From CAIKZJ01 sp964626015 (GTDB lineage Bacteria > Bacteroidota > Ignavibacteria > Tepidaquicellales > Tepidaquicellaceae), in contig CAZVCC010000006.1 of NCBI GenBank assembly GCA_964626015.1, forward strand, positions 36,752-100,751: a stretch of DNA of 64,000 nt, given 5' to 3'. Of this stretch, positions 7,626-15,419 are shown one piece after another. The notes under the pieces are model-generated. The model saw nothing but the letters and a program-made list of their open reading frames with translations, was not told where the DNA came from and did no database searches. The stretch's first letter is position 1. Each line of letters begins with the position of its first letter. A program made the position numbers and the translations under genes.

Positions 7626-9629
7626 ATGGATAAGCATGTTGTTGACCGCATAGATGAACTGAGAAAATTAATTAACGACGCAGACTATAAGTATTACGTT
7701 CTTGCTGAACCTGATATTAGCGATTTCGAATATGATAAGCTAATGAAAGAACTCGGGGAGCTTGAAAAGCAGTACCCCCTCCTCCTTACAAAAGACTCCC
7801 CTACTCAGCGTGTTTCAGGCGAACCAACTAAGAGATTTAACGTTGTCGAGCATAAAATTCCGATGCTCTCGCTTTCCAATTCTTACAATTTCGATGAATT
7901 GATTGAGTTTGATACGAGAGTAAAAAATACAGTCGGAAAGGATAGTATTGAATATGTATGCGAGCTGAAAATTGACGGGCTTGCCGTTTCGCTGATCTAT
8001 GAAAATGGTTATTTCGCTAAAGGTGCAACACGGGGCGACGGTACAAAAGGCGACGACGTTACCTCAAATCTGAAAACTATTAAGTCAATTCCTTTAAAAG
8101 TTTTCCATAAATCTCTGAAGAACTTTGAAGTAAGAGGTGAGATTTTTATAAAGAAAGATGACTTCCTGAAAATTAACGAGGAGCAGGAACTTAAAGGTGA
8201 AAAGCTCTTTGCTAACCCGAGAAATACTGCCGCAGGAACATTGAAACTCAAAGACAGCAGAACTGTAGCACGCAGACCGCTGAACTTGTTCTCTTACTAT
8301 TTTTCATCCGATGATTTCGCTCCCGAAGAACATTTCAAAAATCTTGAAATCCTGAAACAGCTGAGATTCCCTGTTAATTCTTACGCTAAAAAAGTGAAAT
8401 CAATAGTTGAGGTAAAAAAGTACTGTGAAAGGATTGATGAACTGCGTGATAATCTTCCTTATGAAATTGACGGAGTAGTCGTAAAAGTAAATAATATACA
8501 CGAACAGGATATACTCGGCAGCGTCGCAAAATCTCCCCGCTGGGCTATTGCATACAAGTTCAAAGCAAAAGAAAAAGTAACAAGAATTGTAAGCATTACG
8601 CTTCAGGTCGGAAGAACAGGTACCATCACCCCCGTAGCGGAACTCGAACCTGTCTTCCTCGCGGGCTCGACTATCTCAAGAGCGACACTTCATAACTTCG
8701 ACGAACTGGAACGCAAAGATATAAGAGAAAAAGACTACGTTAAAATAGAAAAAGGCGGTGATGTAATCCCAAAAGTAACTGAAGTAATTCCCGAAAAAAG
8801 AGAGAAGGGCTCACGCAAATTTCCTGTCCCGGAAAAGTGTCCCGTGTGCAGCACAAAACTCGTTCAATCGGAAGAAGAGGTTTACATTTATTGCCCGAAT
8901 TATTTCTGCCCTGCTCAGGTACAGGGACGAATAGAACATTTTGTACATAGGGATGCAATGGATGTCGAAGGGCTCGGGGGCAGCATCATAGCGGTATTCC
9001 TTGAAAACGGACTCATAAAAGATTTTTCGGATATATATGAACTAAAGAATAAGCGAAAAGAAATTATTTCGTTGGAAAGATTCGGCGAAAAGAGCGTTGA
9101 TAATATTCTCTTGGCAATAGAAAAATCTAAAGAGAAACCATTCGAAAAAGTTTTGTTTGCACTGGGAATTAAACAAGTCGGCGAAAGAACAGCAAAACTT
9201 CTCGCAAAACATTTCCGTTCAATAGAAAATCTTTCTGAAGCATCCGTCGATGAAATAGACGATATCTACGAAATTGGACCCTCAATAGCTCAAAGTGTTG
9301 TAGATTTTTTCAAAGACGATAAGAATATTAAATTATTAAACAAACTTAAGAAGGCTGGACTAAAGTTTGAATCAGAAAATACAGGCACTCTAAAGACGAA
9401 AGAAGAATTCCTCGGAAAAGTGTTTGTACTTACAGGTACACTTCAAAAATTCACCCGTAGTCAGGCATCCGAAATAATCGAAAATTTAGGAGGCAGAACA
9501 TCCGGCTCCGTCAGCAAAAAAACCGACTATGTGCTCGCGGGCAATGAAGCCGGCAGCAAACTCGACAAAGCAAAGAAGCTTGGAGTTAAAATACTCACCG
9601 AAGAAGATTTCGAAAAGATGATAAGTTAA
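7626..9629 (+). CDS. ligA: NAD-dependent DNA ligase LigA
   Basis: LigA seals 3'-OH/5'-phosphate nicks using NAD+ and is essential for replication and repair. The 667-residue length is normal. Domains in order: Ia (residues 1-70, YYVLAEPDISDFEYDKLM), the adenylation domain with the catalytic Lys115 in CELKIDGLAVSL, the OB fold, a four-Cys zinc finger (CPVCSTKL...YCPNYFCPAQ) near residue 405-430, helix-hairpin-helix repeats (FALGIKQVGERTAKLLAKHF), and a C-terminal BRCT domain (LGKVFVLTGTLQKFTRSQA). All expected catalytic and structural residues are visible. It follows the RodZ-like gene with a 24-base gap and is convergent with the small membrane-protein operon. Confidence 0.98.
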   Translation: MDKHVVDRIDELRKLINDADYKYYVLAEPDISDFEYDKLMKELGELEKQYPLLLTKDSPTQRVSGEPTKRFNVVEHKIPMLSLSNSYNFDELIEFDTRVKNTVGKDSIEYVCELKIDGLAVSLIYENGYFAKGATRGDGTKGDDVTSNLKTIKSIPLKVFHKSLKNFEVRGEIFIKKDDFLKINEEQELKGEKLFANPRNTAAGTLKLKDSRTVARRPLNLFSYYFSSDDFAPEEHFKNLEILKQLRFPVNSYAKKVKSIVEVKKYCERIDELRDNLPYEIDGVVVKVNNIHEQDILGSVAKSPRWAIAYKFKAKEKVTRIVSITLQVGRTGTITPVAELEPVFLAGSTISRATLHNFDELERKDIREKDYVKIEKGGDVIPKVTEVIPEKREKGSRKFPVPEKCPVCSTKLVQSEEEVYIYCPNYFCPAQVQGRIEHFVHRDAMDVEGLGGSIIAVFLENGLIKDFSDIYELKNKRKEIISLERFGEKSVDNILLAIEKSKEKPFEKVLFALGIKQVGERTAKLLAKHFRSIENLSEASVDEIDDIYEIGPSIAQSVVDFFKDDKNIKLLNKLKKAGLKFESENTGTLKTKEEFLGKVFVLTGTLQKFTRSQASEIIENLGGRTSGSVSKKTDYVLAGNEAGSKLDKAKKLGVKILTEEDFEKMIS

Positions 9630-9638
9630 TCACCCCCC

Positions 9639-10028
9639 TCATAAATTCCTGAATATCCAGAAAAGCAGAACCAGAGCCCCCGCAATCGTTATTGTCTTTG
9701 GATTTATCGGCACTTTAGGAAGCTGCTTTTTGTACACAACTAATGCAAAGTAATAAACTATCGAGTAAAAAATTAAAGGTGTGGAAACATAAACAAGAGG
9801 GTTTAAAGTATATGCATCAAAAAAATTGAAGTGAAGCAACTGGTGCGTTCCCCGCATTCCCCCGCATCCCGGACAAAGCAGCCCCGTAACTGACTCAAAC
9901 AAACATGGCGGATAGTAATTTAATACAGCAGGATCCCAGAAGAATAAAACGACAATAAAAAAAACTGCGGCTGTAATAACCGCAGTTCCTTGAAATTTCT
10001 TGTTTTCTAAAAGCCCGTATACGTTCAA
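9639..10028 (-). CDS. DUF2752 membrane protein (TTG start)
   Basis: A 129-residue protein with about three membrane segments and the DUF2752 signature GLLCPGCGGMRGTHQLLHF (a CPxCGxxR motif), followed by NPLVYVSTPLIF. The function of the family is unknown. No ATG is available before the signature, and the only usable start is the TTG at 10028, which directly follows the TAA of the upstream DUF4870 gene in the same reading frame. Translation therefore probably depends on coupling to the upstream gene. It is the last gene of a three-gene minus-strand unit. Confidence 0.8.
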   Translation of the reverse strand: MNVYGLLENKKFQGTAVITAAVFFIVVLFFWDPAVLNYYPPCLFESVTGLLCPGCGGMRGTHQLLHFNFFDAYTLNPLVYVSTPLIFYSIVYYFALVVYKKQLPKVPINPKTITIAGALVLLFWIFRNL

Positions 10029-10367
10029 TTATTTTACTAAATTGAACTTCTCTCCGTATTGCCCTATTAACGGCAGCGGTACTGCTTTGCCGCCGAAGGC
10101 ATTTATAATTCCGATAATGTAATACACTATTACGGCAATGTAAAGAATGTATCCGAATCCGCATGTAACAACACCTATAATATTAACAAGTATGTTTACT
10201 ATAAGTAATACTATAGATTGCTCTGTGTGAAACATTACGTATTTGTTCTTCTTATATTCGTCCATCAATAGAGGAATAAAGAAAACCAAATATGCGACGA
10301 ACGCCATTGTTTTTCCTGATTCAATTTCTTCAGGCGTAATATTAAGATTTCTTGTAGATTCTGCCAT
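10029..10367 (-). CDS. DUF4870 (Tic20-like) small membrane protein
   Basis: A 112-residue protein with an N-terminal soluble stretch (NLNITPEEIESGKTMAF) and three hydrophobic segments, containing FFIPLLMDEYKKNKYVMFHTEQSIVLL. This is the pattern of the DUF4870/Tic20-like family of small membrane proteins, whose bacterial role is unclear. A strong AAGGAG site 5 bases upstream fixes the ATG at 10367. Its stop codon TAA is followed at once, in the same frame, by the TTG start of the DUF2752 gene. The secreted 136-residue gene lies 38 bases upstream. Confidence 0.8.
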   Translation of the reverse strand: MAESTRNLNITPEEIESGKTMAFVAYLVFFIPLLMDEYKKNKYVMFHTEQSIVLLIVNILVNIIGVVTCGFGYILYIAVIVYYIIGIINAFGGKAVPLPLIGQYGEKFNLVK

Positions 10368-10372
10368 TCCCT

Positions 10373-10378
10373 CTCCTT
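10373..10378 (-). promoter_or_regulatory. Strong Shine-Dalgarno site for the DUF4870 gene
   Basis: On the minus strand the sequence reads AAAAGGAGAGGGAATG, placing AAGGAG 5 bases before the ATG at 10367. Confidence 0.75.
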
Positions 10379-10405
10379 TTAAAAGTTAATATTAAAAAAA
10401 CTTTT

Positions 10406-10816
10406 TTACCTGAATATAGCTTTTATGCTGCCCCAGGTGTTTTTTATGCCGGATACAGTATGAACCACAGTTATAGTGTTCGTGTATGAATAACTGCCGT
10501 TGCTGTTTAAACACTTCAGCCTGTAATAATACACGGATGACGTTGACTTGTTCACATCAACGCTGTTATCCTGAAACGAATAATATGAATTACTGCCGCT
10601 TGCATTTACTGTCTTGACATAAATAAAACTGTTAGGTGTGGAAGCACTGCGCTCAATTTCAAACTTAGCTGTTCCATTTTCGTCTCCGGTTTTCCATTCA
10701 AGCAATATTCCGTCGGTGTTTGTCTTACCCGTGAAATATTCAAACGTTAAACCAGCAAAAGCAATTCCGGCCGTAACCAAAACCAAAAATAGTATTTTAG
10801 TAACCCTATAAACCAT
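10406..10816 (-). CDS. Small secreted protein with a fibronectin III-like fold
   Basis: A 136-residue exported protein with a clear signal peptide (KILFLVLVTAGIAFAG). The mature part reads like one fibronectin type III-like or T9SS-associated beta domain: ILLEWKTGDENGTAKFEIERS, then YYSFQDNSV and YYYRLKCLNSNGSYSYTNTITV. This WxTxxExxxxxFxIERS pattern is common in secreted Bacteroidota proteins just before a sorting domain. Here no sorting tail follows; the protein ends in SGIKNTWGSIKAIFR. It could be a small independent secreted protein or a leftover of a larger one. It is first in a minus-strand unit with the DUF4870 and DUF2752 genes. Confidence 0.7.
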   Translation of the reverse strand: MVYRVTKILFLVLVTAGIAFAGLTFEYFTGKTNTDGILLEWKTGDENGTAKFEIERSASTPNSFIYVKTVNASGSNSYYSFQDNSVDVNKSTSSVYYYRLKCLNSNGSYSYTNTITVVHTVSGIKNTWGSIKAIFR

Positions 10817-11027
10817 ATTTTTATTTACATAAAGATAAAATCAAATTATAATTAATGCAAGGGAATTTTAAGTAATATCTTAAATCCGAAAAAATAATTA
10901 TTTAGCTAAAATATGCTTCTTATCACCGTATTTTTGTGCAAAACTCTCCATTATTTCTTGTTTTCCTCTGTGCCCTCCGTTTTATCTCTGTGTCCTCTGT
11001 GAAAATTTCTTATCTCTTGATCTTAGC

Positions 11028-11096
11028 AATAAATATATTCTTCTTTTTATCAGCGACCCTCATAATTAAATCAGTTTTTTCTGCGTGCGCTCTTGT
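11028..11096 (+). repeat. Direct repeat A, copy 1 (about 69 bp)
   Basis: Begins AATAAATATATTCTTCTTTT and is nearly identical to 11741-11808, 713 bases downstream. Only a few bases differ by eye. The two copies bracket the CTCTGTGC repeat block. Confidence 0.85.
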
Positions 11097-11466
11097 TATT
11101 ATCTTTACCATTTACTACTTACCACTTACATTTTACTGCTCTCAAAGCTCTTTGCAATAATTATATTTTTCTCTGTGCGTTCTGTGCTACTATGTTTAAA
11201 AACTGTGTAATAAAAACAAACTTTTATTAAAAAAATCTCAAGTGTTTTCTTTGCGTCCTTTGCTTCCGAGTCGAAGATCCGCCGTCTTGTTGGGCGGACG
11301 ACCCTTGCGGTAAAAATCATCTTTCTTGTTTTAGTATTTGTTCTCTGCGCTCTCTGGGTACTCTGCGGTTAAATTCTTTGTTATTGTTTGTCTTTATTTT
11401 GTTTGTAGCCATCGGCTACGCCGTGAACTCTGTGGTGAGAGTTCTTCTTTGTTTACCGCTTTTGAT

Positions 11467-11736
11467 CTTAGCCATAAATAATTTCTTTCTCTGTGCTCTC
11501 CGCTTTATCTCTGTGTTCTCGGTGGTAAAATCTTTTCTTTGTTCGTCGCTCTTGTTCTTAGCCATAAATAATTTCTTTCTCCGTGCACTCCGTTCTATCT
11601 CTGTGTCCTCGGTGGTAAAATCTTTTCTTTGTTCGTCGCTCTTGTTCTTAGCCATAAATAAATTCTTTCTCTGTGCACTCCGTTCTATCTCTGTGCACCT
11701 CGGTGGTAAATCTTTTTTTCTTTGTAGCTCTTGCCT
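11467..11736 (+). repeat. Three tandem 90-bp repeats
   Basis: Units start at 11467, 11557 and 11647, each with CTTAGCCATAAATA, so the period is exactly 90 bp. Each unit continues with a CTCTGTGC-type segment and a GTGGTAAA segment. Because 90 is a multiple of three, a 30-residue repeat peptide is open on the minus strand (LFMAKNKSDEQRKDFTTEDT), but it looks like translated repeat, not a real gene. Confidence 0.92.
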
Positions 11737-11740
11737 TATC

Positions 11741-11808
11741 AATAAATATATTCTTCTTTTTATCAGCGATTATCATAATTAAATCAGCTTTTTCTGAGTG
11801 CGCTCTTC
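11741..11808 (+). repeat. Direct repeat A, copy 2
   Basis: Near-identical to 11028-11096 in the same orientation. It follows directly after the 90-bp tandem units. Confidence 0.85.
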
Positions 11809-11950
11809 TTCTCTGTAGTTAAAGTTTTTCTTTATATATCTAAGATTCGCCGTGAAAATCAGTGTTCTATTTCCTATCTTTTTCATAATTATCTCTATAA
11901 ATTTCTCTCATTTCAATTTCAAGTTTTTCAGATTTTTCATACATTTATTC

Positions 11951-12871
11951 ATGGCAAATAATGATTTCTTCATCGGCATCGATTCTGGCGGTACCAACTG
12001 CAGAATTTCAGCCTGCGGCTCTGATTTAAACATCCTCGGCTCTGTTGTCTTTCCCTCTGTTCACTACTCTGCTGTCGGATGCGTGGATTTTTCTTCCCAT
12101 ACAGCTGCAAATATTAACCTGTTTCTTGAGCAGTTTAATCTAAACCTCACCAGCTGCCTCGGTATTTGCGCTGGCGTTGCGGGTGCACGGGGGGCGAACA
12201 ATAAAAACGAAATACGGCAAGGGCTGAAAGACAATCTCAAGTTTGATAATATTATCGTTGAATCCGATACTGTCATTGCCTTCGAGGATGCTCACGGTGA
12301 AAATGACGGCTTGATTCTTATCTGCGGTACGGGCTCTGTTTTGTTCGGAAGACTTGACGGAGAAATCGTAAGGCTCGGCGGCTGGGGAAAAATTCTCGGC
12401 GATGACGGCAGCAGTTATTTCCTCGCCCTTAACTTCCTAAAAAAACTCGTCAAGTATTTCGACAGGTTCGACCCAAAAGCTGACATAGAAAAACTCCTTG
12501 AAGATAAATTCGGTATTAACAGAAATAATATTATTGACTATGTTTACCACAAAAAATTTGACATTGCTTCACTCTCCCCTTTTATAGTCGAACAGGCTGA
12601 AAAAGGCGACCCTCTTTGTCAGCTCGTCGTTGAATCCGAAGCGGAAAATGTTCTCGAATTATTCGAAGCTCTGGTTAATAAATTCGGTATAGACAAAAAA
12701 CTCAGTATTGCTTTTTCAGGCAGCTTAATCGATAATAAAAACTACTTTTCCGATACACTTAGGAATTTAATTAAAGCTGAATATGAAAAAGATTTTTTGA
12801 TTCTTGAAAATCCCGTGAATCCCGTAAACGGTGCCTTAAAAATTGCTATAAATAATTTCAATCAAGCATAA
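11951..12871 (+). CDS. BadF/BadG/BcrA/BcrD-type ATPase, probable N-acetylglucosamine kinase
   Basis: A 306-residue cytoplasmic kinase of the ASKHA (actin-like ATPase) fold. The ATG at 11951 is preferred because the frame then opens directly with the phosphate-1 motif FIGIDSGGTNCRIS; the longer frame from 11852 adds a hydrophobic, Phe-rich stretch from repeat DNA. The phosphate-2 region is LILICGTGSVLFG and the adenosine region is AFSGSLIDNK near the C-terminus. LGGWGKILGDDGSSYFLA is typical of the bacterial N-acetylglucosamine/glucosamine kinase group, which phosphorylates amino sugars for cell-wall recycling. The substrate is inferred from family resemblance only. It ends 5 bases before guaA, so co-transcription is likely. 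Confidence 0.85.
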   Translation: MANNDFFIGIDSGGTNCRISACGSDLNILGSVVFPSVHYSAVGCVDFSSHTAANINLFLEQFNLNLTSCLGICAGVAGARGANNKNEIRQGLKDNLKFDNIIVESDTVIAFEDAHGENDGLILICGTGSVLFGRLDGEIVRLGGWGKILGDDGSSYFLALNFLKKLVKYFDRFDPKADIEKLLEDKFGINRNNIIDYVYHKKFDIASLSPFIVEQAEKGDPLCQLVVESEAENVLELFEALVNKFGIDKKLSIAFSGSLIDNKNYFSDTLRNLIKAEYEKDFLILENPVNPVNGALKIAINNFNQA

Positions 12872-12876
12872 AATAA

Positions 12877-14448
12877 ATGAAAACTGATATAATTCTCATT
12901 CTCGATTTCGGCTCACAATATACACAGCTTATCGCACGAAGACTCCGTGAATTGAACGTTTACTGCGAAATTCAGCCCTTCAGCATCGATATCAAAAAAT
13001 ATTTGGAAAGTAAAAATAACTATTCCCTCAAAGGTGTTGTTCTTTCCGGCGGACCCGCAAGCGTTCTTGAAAAAGGTTCTCCGGATATCAGTGCGTCTGA
13101 TTATTCATTCATTCGAAGTCTGAACGTACCGATTCTCGGCGTCTGCTACGGACTCCAGCTTCTTGCAAAAAAATCAGGAGGTAAAATCCATAAATCGAAA
13201 GTCAGGGAATACGGTCACACTATGATTAAAACCCTGAAATCACCAATGTATAAAGGATGTCCGTCTAACCTGAAAGTATGGATGAGCCATGGTGATTCAG
13301 TTCATAAACTTCCCGCAGGATTTAAAATCACAGCTCGAAGCTCTAACGGTCATATCAGCAGTTTCGAAAATCCATCCGAAAATATTTATGCCCTGCAGTT
13401 TCATCCCGAAGTTAACCATACTGAAAAAGGACTTACAATCCTTCAAAACTTTGCATTTCAAATCTGCAAAGTTAAAAACCTTTTTAAGCCCGTTTCATTC
13501 ATACATCAGAAAGCAAAAGAAATAAAAGAAATTGCCGGAGATGAATACGTTATCTGCGCTCTCAGCGGCGGAGTTGATTCATCGGTCGCCGCCGTACTCG
13601 TACAAAAAGCAATCGGTAAAAAACTTATCTGCATCCATATCGATAACGGCTTGATGAGAAAAAATGAAAGCGGACTTATAATAGACCTATTCATAAAACA
13701 TTTTAGGTTTAATCTTATCTTCGTCGATGCTGCAGAACTTTTCCTGAAAAGACTTAAAGGAGTTTTAGACCCCGAAAAGAAAAGAAAAATTATCGGCAAA
13801 ACTTTCATCGACGTGTTCGAAGCCGAAGCAATGAAACTTAAAAGAAGAGGTATAAACATTAAATATCTCGCTCAGGGAACATTATACCCCGACGTCATTG
13901 AATCGGTTTCATTCAAGGGACCTTCTGTCACTATTAAATCTCACCATAACGTCGGTGGTCTTCCTGCAAAAATGAAATTAAAACTCATCGAACCCTTCCG
14001 CGAACTGTTTAAAGACGAAGTCAGAAAAATCGGTTATAAACTCGGCTTGCCAAAACAGTTCATAAGCCGCCATCCATTCCCGGGTCCGGGTCTTGCGGTG
14101 AGGGTTTTAAGCGATTTAACAAAACCTAAACTCGACCTCCTTCGCGAAGTTGACGATATTTTCATAAACGAACTCTACAACTTTAAACTCTACGATAAAA
14201 TCTGGCAGGCTTTCGCCGTACTCCTTCCCGTCCAGACTGTAGGCGTCATGGGCGATGAACGCAGCTACGAAAACGTCGTCGGTCTCCGTGCCGTAACATC
14301 AACCGACGGTATGACAGCCGACTTCTACATGTTCGAAAAAGAATTCCTGACAACCGTCTCAAACAAAATAATCAATTCCATCAAAGGCGTAAACCGTGTC
14401 GTTTACGACATCAGCTCCAAACCCCCCGCCACAATTGAATGGGAATAA
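12877..14448 (+). CDS. guaA: GMP synthase (glutamine-hydrolysing)
   Basis: GuaA converts XMP to GMP using ATP and glutamine-derived ammonia, the last step of guanine nucleotide synthesis. The 523-residue protein has an N-terminal class I amidotransferase with the nucleophile Cys90 in GVCYGLQLL and the His/Glu pair in LQFHPEVNHT. The ATP-pyrophosphatase domain follows, with the P-loop SGGVDSSVAAVL. The C-terminal dimerisation domain has RHPFPGPGLAVRVLSD and ends in SSKPPATIEWE. All signatures are intact and the length is normal. It follows the sugar kinase gene by 5 bases. No purine riboswitch was recognised upstream. Confidence 0.98.
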   Translation: MKTDIILILDFGSQYTQLIARRLRELNVYCEIQPFSIDIKKYLESKNNYSLKGVVLSGGPASVLEKGSPDISASDYSFIRSLNVPILGVCYGLQLLAKKSGGKIHKSKVREYGHTMIKTLKSPMYKGCPSNLKVWMSHGDSVHKLPAGFKITARSSNGHISSFENPSENIYALQFHPEVNHTEKGLTILQNFAFQICKVKNLFKPVSFIHQKAKEIKEIAGDEYVICALSGGVDSSVAAVLVQKAIGKKLICIHIDNGLMRKNESGLIIDLFIKHFRFNLIFVDAAELFLKRLKGVLDPEKKRKIIGKTFIDVFEAEAMKLKRRGINIKYLAQGTLYPDVIESVSFKGPSVTIKSHHNVGGLPAKMKLKLIEPFRELFKDEVRKIGYKLGLPKQFISRHPFPGPGLAVRVLSDLTKPKLDLLREVDDIFINELYNFKLYDKIWQAFAVLLPVQTVGVMGDERSYENVVGLRAVTSTDGMTADFYMFEKEFLTTVSNKIINSIKGVNRVVYDISSKPPATIEWE

Positions 14449-14463
14449 AATTTCTCATAATAC

Positions 14464-14484
14464 CCAATAAAACACGTTTATTGG
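14464..14484 (+). terminator. Weak AT-rich hairpin downstream of guaA
   Basis: A perfect 8-bp stem (ccaataaa / tttattgg) with an ACACG loop lies 15 bases after the guaA stop. There is no T tract, so a terminator role is uncertain; the ACACGTTTAT core recurs at 14541-14550 next to the second palindrome. Confidence 0.4.
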
Positions 14485-14504
14485 TAGTTATAAGAAATCC
14501 TTTT

Positions 14505-14527
14505 CCAGTCCCGTAGGGACGAAATAT
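14505..14527. repeat. REP-like palindrome GTCCCGTAGGGAC, copy 1
   Basis: The 13-base core at 14508-14520 is an inverted repeat. It is flanked by TTCCA on the left and GAAATAT on the right, which are shared with copy 2. The same core, in the other orientation, occurs at 43485-43497. Confidence 0.85.
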
Positions 14528-14555
14528 AAATAGCAAAAAAACACGTTTATTTCTT

Positions 14556-14578
14556 CCAGTCCCGTAGGGACGAAATAT
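14556..14578. repeat. REP-like palindrome GTCCCGTAGGGAC, copy 2
   Basis: Core at 14559-14571 with the same TTCCA and GAAATAT flanks as copy 1. It is 51 bases downstream of copy 1 in the same orientation. Confidence 0.85.
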
Positions 14579-14678
14579 CAATAGATATACATGATTAACG
14601 CTCCTAATAAGCTTAACTAAGTTAATGTTTCTTCATAACTAATATTCTCTGTTTTGCGTGTTTAACAAAATTAAATTG

Positions 14679-14698
14679 CCGTTGCCTTTAGGCAACGG
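14679..14698. repeat. Palindromic hairpin CCGTTGCC...GGCAACGG
   Basis: An 8-bp perfect stem (CCGTTGCC / GGCAACGG) with a 4-base loop. It is followed by a GGGATTTAGCCCC segment (14722-14734). The form is that of a dispersed REP-like unit. Confidence 0.8.
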
Positions 14699-15264
14699 AT
14701 TAAAGAAATTCGAAACAAAAGGGATTTAGCCCCATAAAATAATTTAACGTTCTCAATCAGTGTAAATCAATCTCATCCCCTTGTCTAAAACCAGGTAGAA
14801 TTAAATCAGACTGACTGCTGCAGGTCTACTTGGTGTAGACAGGCAGGAGTGCTATTATATTCCCAAGTTTCTTATTTCCTTAATTCTATGCCTGCCTTTA
14901 GGTTTGGTATTGGGGCTAACAACTAACAACCAACAACTAACAACTAATATCCCCCTCTACTATTAATCACAACATTTTTGAAAATTGGGTCACGCAAAAT
15001 TTTCTTTTTATGGAAATTTGCAAATATAAATAGCTGTACTTGCTTTACTTAAAAATATTTTCTTCAATTCCTGCATAATTTTTAAAATGACCCCGTTTTA
15101 GTTTTTGTCGTGATTAATATTGAAAGGTGTTGTTGAAATTTTACTCCACCTTTCTTTATCCTAATATCCATATATTTTTTTCCTAATTTTAATATAGTAC
15201 CCCCGCTATGTTTCTAAAATACAAAATAGCTCGTTTTCAGCCTTAAATTTCGTCTCATAAGTCA

Positions 15265-15326
15265 GTCTCTGATTGGTCTCTAATTAGTCTCTAATTAGTC
15301 TCTAATTAGTCTTATATTAGTCTCTC
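15265..15326 (+). repeat. 11-bp-period tandem array, GTCTC units
   Basis: Successive 11-base units start at 15265, 15276, 15287, 15298, 15309 and 15320 (the last partial). Three are identical GTCTCTAATTA; the first reads GTCTCTGATTG and the fifth GTCTTATATTA. The period is close to one helical turn. It lies about 45 bases beyond the terminator of the minus-strand dehydrogenase gene. Confidence 0.93.
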
Positions 15327-15369
15327 TTTTTTTGTCGCTAACATAGTCGTCAAACTATCTGATGCAAAC

Positions 15370-15400
15370 AAAAAACCCGCATCAAAGATACGGGTTTTTT
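15370..15400 (-). terminator. Bidirectional terminator after the sugar dehydrogenase gene
   Basis: AAAAAACCCG and CGGGTTTTTT flank an imperfect stem-loop, giving A-rich and T-rich sides that work in either direction. It lies 20 bases after the stop of the minus-strand gene at 15420. Confidence 0.85.
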
Positions 15401-15419
15401 ATGCCTAAATCTGCTATGC

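Larger units (their letters stand above)
10817..11950. other. Gene-free spacer of degenerate CTCTGTGC-type repeats
   Basis: About 1.1 kb without a convincing gene. Much of it consists of degenerate copies of a motif like CTCTGTGCxCTCyG followed by ATCTCTGTGTCCTCxGTGG. The open frames here on both strands come from repeat units whose length is a multiple of three. Nested hairpins are visible: TCCGCC/GGCGGA at 11278-11298 and GTAGCC/GGCTAC at 11405-11419. A fragment AAGATTCGCCGTGAAA lies near 11852, just upstream of the sugar kinase gene. The same repeat family fills 16975-17445. Confidence 0.85.
14449..15419. other. Gene-free spacer with short palindromes and an 11-bp-period array
   Basis: This 971-base stretch between guaA and a minus-strand dehydrogenase has no credible gene. 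It holds an AT-rich hairpin after guaA (14464-14484), two GTCCCGTAGGGAC palindromes, a CCGTTGCC hairpin, an AACAACTAACAACC simple repeat around 14920-14947, an 11-bp-period GTCTC array and a bidirectional terminator at its right end. Confidence 0.85.

Noticed and set aside
11378..11782. Open frames of 108 to 134 residues on both strands in the 90-bp repeat block
   Set aside because: They are products of a repeat whose length is a multiple of three. Composition is that of the DNA repeat, there is no start signal, and both strands are open at once.
12780..12880. Purine riboswitch before guaA
   Set aside because: Only 5 bases separate guaA from the upstream kinase gene, so there is no room for one.
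14449..15419. tRNA or other structured RNA gene in the spacer
   Set aside because: No cloverleaf or TTCGA/T-arm pattern was found; the hairpins present are short REP-like units.
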